A DNA stretch of 64,000 nt, taken from Pontederia crassipes (lineage: Eukaryota; Streptophyta; Magnoliopsida; Commelinales; Pontederiaceae). Under the pieces are notes generated by a model, which saw only the letters and a program-made list of their open reading frames with translations, had not been told where the DNA came from and ran no database searches. The DNA is taken from assembly GCA_030549335.1 (NCBI GenBank), contig CM060196.1, positions 17,070,501 through 17,134,500 of the forward strand, in the 5' to 3' direction. A program made the translations under genes and the position numbers. Of this stretch, positions 11,801 to 23,100 are shown piece after piece; within the stretch, counting starts at the first letter, position 1; each line of letters opens with the position of its first letter.

Positions 11801-14800
11801 CGATAAAAAATCGGTCAAAACCGGGTTGAACCGTATTTTTTGGTTCAGTCAAATTTTTTTATTATTTTTTTACTAAGAGATCATTTGATAACAATTATTA
11901 TTATAAATTTGGAAAATATCCAAGGTGGACTTTCTCCATAAACATTCAATATTGACCCATTAATTTCCTCATTCATTTATACTTATCTATTTACTCTCAC
12001 TTTTCTACTACTATCAATGTGGGATTATTTTTGTACACTCACTTATTCTTTGGGGTGTGGGGATTCGGGGCCCCGCGGGACGGCGGGGCGGGGACAACTC
12101 CCCCGCCACGATCCCTGAAAGAGGGTTTGGGGACAATTTTCTCCCATCCCCGTCCCCACGGGAAAAAATTCCCCAAGTTCGGGGCCCGGCAGGGGGCGGG
12201 GAATATTGCCATCCCTATTCTCACATATCAGTTTGATGAATTGTCATAAAGAATAAGTTTGATGACTGATTTGGTGTTTAAATTAGAACCATACTCAAAA
12301 GGATTATCGGCAGAACTGTTTAGGAAGTGTGCCTTATGTGGGAGTAATTGTTATAGAAACTTAACATTTCATTAACAATGATTTTTATATCCGAAGGATT
12401 TTTTTTTGCTTAATTTGTTTCAGGACCACCTTGTTCTTTCCTAGAACGGTCTCATAAAGTCTACTGTTTGTAATAGTAAGTGCCTGGATTCTCCACTGAA
12501 AGAAAAGTGTCAATGATGTAACATTGGCATTCAAGAAATTAGAACGAAATTAAATATATAGCAGAAAGAGTACTTCTAAAAAAACAACAACTTTCTCTTC
12601 ACAAAAAAAAAAAAAAAAACAGCAGCTTCTAGTAGCACAGATCACAAGACTTATAACATTGAACATTAGAAGTGCAGTATGCATGGTTCAATATCTTTTG
12701 CTCTTAGAAACATCCTGTATTCATTACTGAGGCCATCCTCAGTAAAATTCTGCGTTGAGCTGTAAGATATTTAAGACCACAAATCTCCTTATGCAGGCTA
12801 TATGACTTGTCGTCTGACTTAGAGCAACCAGAGCAGGAGTACTATCTTCAGCCTGTCACTCCTGGCACTCAACATGCTATATCAATCTTTCCTGTTTCAT
12901 TCTCATTTGGAGGCCAACATCTCTGGGATAGATTTTCTGTGAGTTACATCCAGTACCTACTCATAATTTTATGCATTCAGTTTTATATCATTCTTAAACA
13001 AATTTATCTTTGTTGGAATTTCCTTGGAGTTTGTTTTCGCAATTTGTTACCACTCAGGTATGACTTGCATTTCTTGCCCTCTGTGGCAGATGCAAATGAT
13101 AAGTAATGGATGAATGTCCTGCAGCAATGATATAACATTAAGTGTAAGAGAGGTCTTTGCTTCATCTATTCTCAGGGTTGGTCCCTTGATCCTTTGGGGT
13201 TGACCTTAAACCTTAAATTTAAGATCACTGATGCCTCATAATATCATTTTACTAATAGTTTTCTCTTTGAGAATCAATTAGGCACCTTAATTAGCAATAG
13301 CTCATCACTTTCAATACAATTCAGAAAGTTTAGGTTTTTCCCTTATTTTATTTTATGAGAAAGAGGATGACTACAGAGCTTGGGTAGTCATCCTACTTGT
13401 AAGGACAAAGAAGTAAAAAGAGAGAGGGAAAAGAGAACAACACAAGAACATGATCTAATCCTGTCCCCACTCCCTTGTCAAAAATGAGATGTGATGTACA
13501 ATATTTTCTAGGTAACATTGCTCACCCCTGAAGATGGTGTGGTTACATTGTAGCTAGATGGCCCAGACGACCACCATGAACCCTGACAAAGCCCCCCTCC
13601 TCTCCTGCTTGTTTATGCCTGCATGGTGCGTGGTGAGCTCCAGGTGACATGTGGAAGATGAGTGAAACTCTTGTCTGCTGGCACATTGCCACACCTCCAC
13701 TGTGATGTGGCCCTGAAAGAAAAGATGAGCCAGGTCCTCCACCACCGTGCCATATAGAGAGCATGACGATCTGCGCTAGGCATCCATCTCTTAGCCAAAC
13801 AGAGATCTTGACTTTTTTGATGGGTGCACAAGCCTTTCAAATGCACCGACATTCATCCTGAACCCCACAAGGATTGAGCTCCTTGGTAGCAGCTGCTGTT
13901 ACATGGCACATGCCAAAAATCTGCATGAAATCCATGATCATCTGTTTGTCATGGATGTGCGTGGGCTGTATCTTGCAATCCTCTCACGTAGGATGATCAG
14001 CTCGACGATGTGCTTGTCCAAGAGTCTGGCCTTGAAGAGTGTGTCCAGGATCCAGCACCGCTGCTGCCTGCAGTCCAACACTCAGAAACTTGTGCTGTTG
14101 GGTGTTGGTAGAGCGGGCAAAGATTAACCTAGGACCTTTCTATTTAGCAATGGTAATGTGAGGGCATAAAGTTAATATAGTACCTAGCTAGGCCTTTTCT
14201 TTTTTTTTTTCTTTTATGGGTGAGGCCTAGTTAAATTTTCTCATCTCTTTAGGCCAAATTTTGTTATTTTACGTAATATGTTATAAAGTCGCTTTTGTAT
14301 CACTTTTGTCACTTTTCTTTATTACCCACAATAAATTTGTCTGTTAAATGGTTCACCAATTTCCAGATAATATATCCTGGATAATTAGGCTTGTTATAGA
14401 TTTTCATTAGTTTATGCCAAATGTTTTGATCTTTACCAAATGACCTGTCCTTTGCAATACCCTGGTTCGTTTTTCTCTGATCACCTGCCTGCCAAACACA
14501 TCGAGTCATGTACAAGGGTCACAACTGCACACCTGACTAGAGTCCAATCTGACGGTGATGGTCGCTCAAATTCATGTGTGATAATCACAATTCTTGTAAC
14601 ACCCCAGCTAAAGTAGTGGTTTGGTGCATCCAGACTCGGGCATTCATCAAATTTCAAATGTTGATCAATATCACCATTTTCTCCTAGTATATTTGTTGTG
14701 GTGGTATCAAGGTGAGAAATTCAAATAAGATGGAAGAATATAGTGCTGGTGGACATTTTGACTGTTGAAAAGAGGAGCCTTGTTGGGAAATATTTACCTT

Positions 14801-17800
14801 TAATATTTCTACCTCGTGCTTGATTAGTCAGAGCCCATTGTGCCTTTTGGATATCAGGGTTAATACTGACATACAAGAAACCCTCACGAAGATCCCTAGC
14901 ATATGCCCATTGCAACAGCCCCTAGATTTTCCTTCACGAATCACTGTCACTGGTTCACCTATCAAATAGTCCCACATGTGTAGATCGTGTATTTTGCATC
15001 TGCATCCAAAAGAAATGGGGAGTCAGAGGATCGGTTGAAATGGCTAATGATTCCGACTAAGACATCAACAGTGCCCCCTATATTCCCTGACAAGACAAAA
15101 AAGACCAGTATAACTGATTATCTTATGAAGTAACATCTCCCGAAACATATTTGGCTTAGGGAATAGAGAGGAGGTCTGAAAATGAGTAGAACAATAACAG
15201 ATTGCAATAAATTCTATTAGACAGCCTCCTTGGAGTCGCTTTTGGTGGTGTTGATCCTCCTTGCCATGATTCGGAAGAAGAAAATAAGGGCCTCGACAGG
15301 ACTGAATATGAAGCGTACCATTTTATTCTGGCATTTTAATTGAGATCCCAATCTATGTAGACCGGCATTGGAATTCTTGAAAAAGGAGTGAATGAAGGGG
15401 GTTGGGACAACCTGTCTGTCTGCACGAGTAAGAGATTAAAATGGGTTTCAGTATGGATGACCTGACGGACATGAGAGATGTTTTCCCCACTTAAATCCGA
15501 TTGATTTGAATTTCCTCCATAGTTCCACAAGGTTGACCCCTTGTCACCCAGTGTTCTTAAGTTAGTGTCATCTATCCTTGGTAGAAACATGATTCTTTTT
15601 AAGGGAATCCCACAACAATGGTCTGATAAGATTTATTCTCCGGAATACTCTCAAATACCTTTTCTAGGGACCAAAGGCGAAACACTCCAAAAGGTCCCTC
15701 AGCTTGAGAGAGTTGCTTCTGATATAATGTGTGATGCAAGCTTAGATTTTAGAGTTTCCTCCCTTCTATTGCTGTAGGTTAATTTATCACTTTTGTGTGA
15801 CAGACTATGGTTTATCTAATTTGCTCATGGGTCTATATGAATTCACGCGTGTTAACCACCCTTCCAACAGTATTTGATTCAATGTTTGAGAATTTCCAGT
15901 TTTATTCCGCCTGTCTCCAAGTGAGTAAAATTGGAGTTCAAGTTTACTTTAAGGTAGAGTTCTCGGATGAATAGTTGAATTGACAAGGTAGTTTTGGGTG
16001 TGTTTGAATGAAATTAAATGTAATGCTGAGAAATGAAAAAATTGATTTGATAGATTGGCTCTTCCAAAAAGTGTTTAGATGAAACATGAGAACTGTAAAT
16101 GTAAAGTATATTTTTTAAGAGTGATAAATGTTCAGTTGAATTAAAAAATGATGATAAATTAAGAAAATATATTTTCAAATATAATAAAATATTTATAGAA
16201 AAATCATAAAATAATATAATATGAAATTAATTTTATTTATAATAAATATATTATAAATTAAATAAAATATTGAATATACTTTACTTATAAAACTCTGTAC
16301 AATACATAATTATTCTGTCAAATAATTAATGAATATTTTTTCGTGATGAGGTATTTTTATTAAACTAAAATATTTTCAACATAAAGTAATAAAAAAAAAG
16401 AGAAGCTAAAACTAATGCGAGGGAGGAGAGAGTGTGGGAGATAATAAAGAAAAATTCACGTCAAGAGAAAAAATTCATGTCAGGCCACGTGGTGCCTGGT
16501 CACCCACTTGTTCCTCCTTAATTTTTGCCACATGTCACATCGTTTGGTAGTACTGACTGTTGTACTTGCCAAACATATTCTAAAAGTTTTGTTGGGGGTG
16601 TAGGAGAGTGGGGGATTTGATTGAACATGTACTTATTCATCTATTGTTTACCAAATTATCCGATAGTTCCTATAGGATAGATTGAAGGTTAATGTGAACT
16701 TCCATTGTAGGTCTCCTGATGAAGAGGGATTATTAGATCTGAAATAACTCGTAAAAATGTAAACGATACATCAATCTATTCTATTCTTTATTTGGGAATC
16801 ATAGTGGTCCTTCTGGTTGTTATTCGTATGTAACTCTGTTTTCTTTTTCTTTCTAAGCTTTGCTACATGTTTGTCCTTCAAACTTGCTTTCAAGTATGCA
16901 TTCACCACTCCTAAGCGTGGCTTTTTTCCCTGTTTATGTGCTCAGTAAATTGTTTATATTTATGCAGGTATTCATCTTATTCAGTGATGGTTCTATCTTT
17001 GTCCTTTGCCCAGTTGTTCCATTTGGAAGGTGCTTTCTACAGTTTTGTTCTTATTGAATTCATTTCTTTTGTTTCTTGTTCTTTCTTTTGGCAACTTATC
17101 TTTTATCATTTTCTCAAACAAAGAAAACTTATATCTTATCAAGAAAAACCATGGACTTTTTGGTAGGGGGACAACATTGTGAACCCATGTTAAAATTATG
17201 TAATTATCTGTATGGTCCACCTCTTAATATTAATGAATCTGGAATATTACCAAATGCTGATAACCATTTTTTTCCCCTTCAAGAAAGAACCCTGCACCTA
17301 TGGTTTTTCATTACGGGGTACATGGATCAAGATCAAAATATCCTACTTCTTTATTAAATAAACATATTCTAAATATATCTCCTTTTGTATTGTAGAACAT
17401 TCAACAAGTTGATTTTGTATTGTAGAACATTTTGCTAGTATATCAAAGACGGAGGTCTTTAGTGACAGTGGGGGATCATTTTGAGATTGGCTTTCATCAG
17501 AAGGAAAAAAAAAATATTGAGATTGGCAGCAAGAGGGGCTTGATGATTTAGGAGCTCAAGGACTAAAGTAGTTAGCGCCTCATCAGGGGGCGACACCACG
17601 ACTCACAACATGCATGGCTCAGCAACAAGACAATTATTGAGGTTGGCAAATACTATGCTTTGAACTACATCGCAAAGATCCTACAAGAGGGAGGTCAAGG
17701 TCATGGACCAGCACATGAGGATTACTATGGAATGCTTGGTCGTTGGAGGGGAGGATGGCACAGTGACAATTGCACGAAAAATTGGGAACTTAGCATTAGA

Positions 17801-20125
17801 AGAGCGAAAGTCGATGGGGAGGACTCAGTGATTCACGAACAAAAAAAATGATCAAGAAATGTTTGAGTTTTTCTTTAATTTTATTTTCTAATAGAATGAA
17901 CAAAAGGGGGCCATTTTAAAATCAGCGATGTAAGACCCGGTCTGGCCTAGCCGATCGGGGAAAATGGCTCATGTGTCGACCAAAACTCGGCACCCATTTG
18001 ACCCGTGTCATAACCAGGTCAAACCCTGGTTTGACCGGCCGATCCGCCAAGTTCATGTGACCCGATTGGTCTAACTTTTTTATTTATAAAAAAATGTAAA
18101 ATTTTTAAAAATAACTAAAATCTTAAAATTAGCTATCGGTAAGTTGGCTCCTCGTGATAACCTCTTTGTTGATTGGGGCATAAATAGTCAGAGACTAACT
18201 TGGTGGAAATCGTGTGATTGGTGACTTCAGGAACGATGAACAATGGTAGTGATCGATTATGATCGCATCTTTTTCTCTTGATAAATTATTTTTCAAATTT
18301 TTTTCTCCAGATTTCTTTTCCATTAAACTACTATATTTGGTACATGAATGCATTTTATGTTTAATTTATATGAACTTCTATTTTTTTTTTATTAACATTC
18401 TACTTTTTGTTCATATTTTTTTGTTAATCATCATATTAGTTTATATGGAACTTCTCATCTTGATTCAGGTGAGATGGATAAAATTTGATAAGATATTACA
18501 ACAACAACAACAAAGCCTTATCCCACTAGGTGGGGTCGGCTACATGGATCATACGACTATTCGTTGATCCATGTTCATAAGATTCGACAGAATTTTATGC
18601 TGGCTGTCGGGGCCTAACACAACCCTCCTCCTTTATCCGGGCTTGGGACCGGCTATAAAATATAGGCGGAGTTGGACAGTAAACCAATACATTAGCAAAT
18701 AATATTAGGCAACCTTTTTGAGCAGTTTCTATATTTACTTATTTATTCATTGAACATCACTGTTACACAATGCATAAATGCTAAAAAACTTGGATTAATT
18801 TGTAAATGTTAAAAAAGAAATATGTGGGATATTCAGTGCATACTTAATGATGAAAATATGTATAGTAGTAAATTAGCAGCGATTGCACATTGGAAATATT
18901 TGGGACTATTAAATGCCAGGATTTCTCATTCAGCACATACAGATCCACCTGCAGCAAGTGCTGTCAGGTCTTCAAGAAGGCGAAGCCCAAGTCTTCCAAC
19001 ATTACTTAGACCTCCACGCATTGCTTGTTCTCCAGTAGAAATGTAACTACTAAGCGACACTGATTGGTTGAAACTACGATAAAGAAAAGTCTAACAAATA
19101 AAACGATAAAGAAAATAGAAAGGAAGAAAGAAAATGCAGCTGTTTATGACAAACAATCCCTTCGATGATCTATTTGTAACAATCCAACTCATTGTTTTTT
19201 CAGGTGAAAGAAAAAGAATGACTACATAGCGATTCATTTGCATTGAAATTCAACAAGAAGCTTTACAAGTGTGAATGGAAATTTAAAACAAAAGCTCACT
19301 AAATGAAAAAAGGACAAGGAAAGTTGGAAGAAGATATATCCCTTTCCCTCTTAATAATATAAAAATGATTTGCGGTATACAATGTTTCATTCCCCTTCAC
19401 TCAATATTCTTAGGCGAGAAGTTCTTGAGGCAAATGGGTGTGTGTATGGCAACCAAGTCATACAGCAGTATCATGACTTGTCCTTTGTTCAGAGCTAGCA
19501 TCCAAGGATTTATTTGTCTAATCTGTCAGCTTACTCATGTATATCCAGTTATCAAACTTAAGATGGCATTAGAGTACAAGGACCCACTCAAACATTCCTG
19601 GTAACATATACTTTATTTTCATCCACAAACTGGGCTTGGACTACTCAATGGTACATCAACACTTGAAAGAAAAATATTAAAAGTTGATGAAATGAGAAAA
19701 CTTCACCTCATATACAGTTTTTTTTTTCAATCGCTATAAGTTAAACACATCAGTGACAATTAATATAACTTTTGTAATGTTGCAAAGATCAACTTACAAG
19801 AAAAATCATCATAAAATTTGACATCAAACAAAGAAATAATGAATCAGAAATGCCAAATGCAAAGTTATAACTTGGAGATTGCTTTTGGCGAGATTTTTGG
19901 TGGTCGCATAGGCCATATGGATACAACTTAACCGTGTTTTTTTTGGACGAAACAATGTCATGTGGAGAGCACTGTACACCATGGTTCTTTATTGTCCCAG
20001 AAGTGAGGTTTTGGGTAGTACATCTCCAGGGATTATTTTTGCTACTTTGACTACATAAACTTGCACATTCTACGGATTCAAAGTTTTAATTAACATATCA
20101 TTAGATGACTACAATAATCTGGTTT

Positions 20126-20168
<43 letters not shown>

Positions 20169-23100
20169 GCGTGTATCAATAATTATGCTAACAGAGATGC
20201 AAATGTAGTGCAGTCTACCTGAGAAAGATGCTTGAAATCTGATATTGCTTTCATGAGTCCCAAGTTAAGGACACGAGCAGTCATAAAAAAACATTCACAA
20301 ATGAAAGAATACTTGTCCTTTCTAGCAGGCTTAGAAGTTGAAGTGTTACTGCTACCGGCACCAGAGTTTGTAGCTTCCTGGGATTCTAACATGTGATCAG
20401 ACTTTAGGGTCTCTACCCAAGCAGCAACAGCTTCAGATGTTGCATGCATAGCTGTCAATTGTTTGAAATCCAAACGATATTATGTTGCTTATTTATTTAT
20501 TTCTATTTTGTTATTTTATATTAATTTATTATTATCTGGTCCAACCTGACCCGTTGAATCCGGGTCAAAGGCTAGGTCGGTTCTTACAACATTGGTTAAA
20601 ATTGTTCAACCCTATGATCCAAATTGCAGTTGAATAAATCTTAAGTTTTTTGCTTTTAGGTGAGACTAAATGATAAATACTGTACTTATGAATGTTGACT
20701 TATCATTTGTTATATACAACTACTTGCAACTACTTTCTGGTTTGGATGTTGACAATGCATTTAGTTCTATTTCATCTTTTACGCTTATATTCAACTATGA
20801 TTGAATTCTGTTTCTGGTTTGGATGTTGACAATGCATTTAGTTAGTCTGGTCTGGACTGGTTGAATTCTGGATAGATGAACAGCCTTACCTATGCTTATA
20901 TTCAACTATGAGAGAGGACAACTTTTCTGTCTTCTGTTAAAAGATAATTAAATTCCGACTTTTTATCAACGCTTCATGTAATTTAGCTGATTCTTTTATA
21001 TATGTTTTCTTAGTGTATGTCGTCAAGAACACATTGAAGAGATTTATGAAGTTAATATGTTTGGACTAAAATCGTCGGAATCAAAAGTTGCCGGCAGCTC
21101 ACATATGGCGATTGCTTGGTTAGAAGCAACATTCCCTGAGGTGGCAGAAGGATCCGGTATCTTAGTCTCAAGAGCCCGTCCTTATGCCCCTATCGATGCA
21201 TCTCTTACATTGCAGGCATGCCTATCAAGACAAATTCTGCTTTTACATGATTGCAATTTTCTGTAGTTGTTAGTCTTTCTATCATCAGGGCAATGCCAAA
21301 TTCTAAATCTGGTAGCAAGGGGTTGTGGAACACTCATGGTTTCATTTCATTTTTTTTTTTGAGGAGACTCATGATTTGATTATCAAATGTATTATGCCTC
21401 TTTTGCCGCCTGGATTATAAGTTTTTCATGTTATAAGGGGAGGATGCTAAAATATTGACTAATAACTTAGACAAGCAAGTAGTTGAATCTTCCTGACTCA
21501 GATTCTAAGGTAATAACATCTTCACGGGCACTTAATCCTGGAATATTATAACTTTGAATTTAATAATTGGGTATGAGAATTATCAGAAATTGGAAGTTAT
21601 AATCACCAAGCAATCACTGGGAATAATGAAGTACAATATAACTTTTACCTTAAAATGATGACTCAAAAACCCAACCCCCCCGGGTTATACAGGACTTCCT
21701 CTTTTTTCTCACAAGAGTTTTCCATTTAATCTCATGTGTTTATTAATTTATTTTAAGGTTTAAATTGCATTCTCTTTGGGAAAAACAGAATGATTAACTG
21801 ATTCATTAATCATTCTTTCTCAAAAATGTTCTTAATCATCCAAACCATTTATTTCATCATGAGGATCCATTTACATATTTTTAGGGAAAAGCATAAAGAA
21901 AATACATTAAATTTTCCTCTCAGTTTTACATTTCTCACCATTCCATTTTAAGGTTTAAGTTGTGAATGCAGGGACCCCTTGTTAATGTTTATTTTCGCAA
22001 GGAAACTAAGGACTCAGAAGTCCATGACATCGTAGGTGAAGGCAGGGCAATTAGATTTCTTTACAGTTCTGTCAACAAAGACTCAGTTTTTGTAATTGCT
22101 TGGAGCAGTGGGCAACTGCAAATTGATGCGCTTGCAGATGAAGTCCATCCATTTTGGAATATTGGTGTTTCTCCACGTCTTCACTTTGATTCTCATGGTC
22201 GTCTTAAGGGTGTCGCAATGATATGTGAATCAAATACTAGAGAAATTTCAACATCAAGGCTCAGCCAACCTTTTTCTATGAGTCCAAGTAACATCAACAC
22301 AGATGGTGATAGCCTGGGGCGACAACCCCCTCTACTACGACTGGCTATTGTTGACCTGGCCTTGCCAAAGGCTGCCTTGGACAAATGTTCACTGTCATTG
22401 TTTCCAGATCCCCTTATTAAAGAGAAGTTTTACTGTCTTCATGGTGGAGGCATAGACTTAATATCTTTGCAATTTCTTCCATTTTCTGATCCAAACCCTG
22501 ATATTGAAATGGCACAAAAAGCTCCTTCTGTCTATCCTGTTCTCACTTCATACAGCAGTGATTGCTCACCTCTCCTGACTGGTTTTGCTGCAATATCTGA
22601 TCTCTATGGCGATTCACAGATAGTTTGTTTATCATCTTCACATGAATGTATTTTGTTGGAAATGAAGGCGTGGAACCAATTGCAGCCTTTTCAGTTTGAG
22701 ACTGATGATAAATCTGGGAGTGATATGGAAATACCCATTCCTCAGATTATAAGCGAAGAGCTTCTTAATGGTCCAAGTGTCATTCTAGTGTCTTCTTCGA
22801 CTACTCTAAAGTCTTTGCCAGCTGACACAATAGAATGTCGGACAACACTTCATCACTATATCAAACTTTTCCGTGAGAACTATGTGGAATATGCACATAA
22901 GGTCAGAACAAATAAAATCATTTACTACTGCTTTTATGTAATTTGTTATTGTTGTCATATGTTCGAAGAGGTAATGAAAGCTATAGCAGTTCCTTTATTT
23001 TTTCTCCTAAAAAAAAAGTTCCTTTATTTTTTTTCTTTTAAGAAATTTTATGTCCTTATTTTATTATTGTTTCAATCTGAATAATGGTGAGAACGAGGAA

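Larger units (their letters stand above)
17923..20594. mobile_element. hAT-like non-autonomous element carrying gene fragments, NUP88 intron 5
   Basis: The left end CAGCGATGTAAGACCCGGTCT and the right end, reverse-complemented, CAATGTTGTAAGAACCGACCT, agree at about 15 of 21 positions. The flanks are TTTAAAAT (17915-17922) and GTTAAAAT (20595-20602), an 8-bp duplication with one change. Subterminal parts are rich in CCGGTC/GACCCG motifs, as in hAT MITEs. The 2.67-kb interior has no transposase. It holds an RTE-like 3' tail, a (TA)n tract, an unidentified minus-strand frame and, near its right end, a minus-strand exon of a UFD2-type E4 ubiquitin ligase. It therefore looks like a gene-fragment-carrying hAT derivative. 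Confidence 0.65.

Noticed and set aside
18822-19046. Plus-strand 74-codon ORF as an extra NUP88 exon
   Set aside because: NUP88 exons 5 and 6 join directly with the conserved residue order kept, and this stretch lies inside the hAT-like element.
22902-23084. Read-through of the large NUP88 exon past 22901
   Set aside because: The extra residues are hydrophobic intron translation; a GT donor at 22902 and the following exon restore the conserved YAHK-VYVELKEH order.
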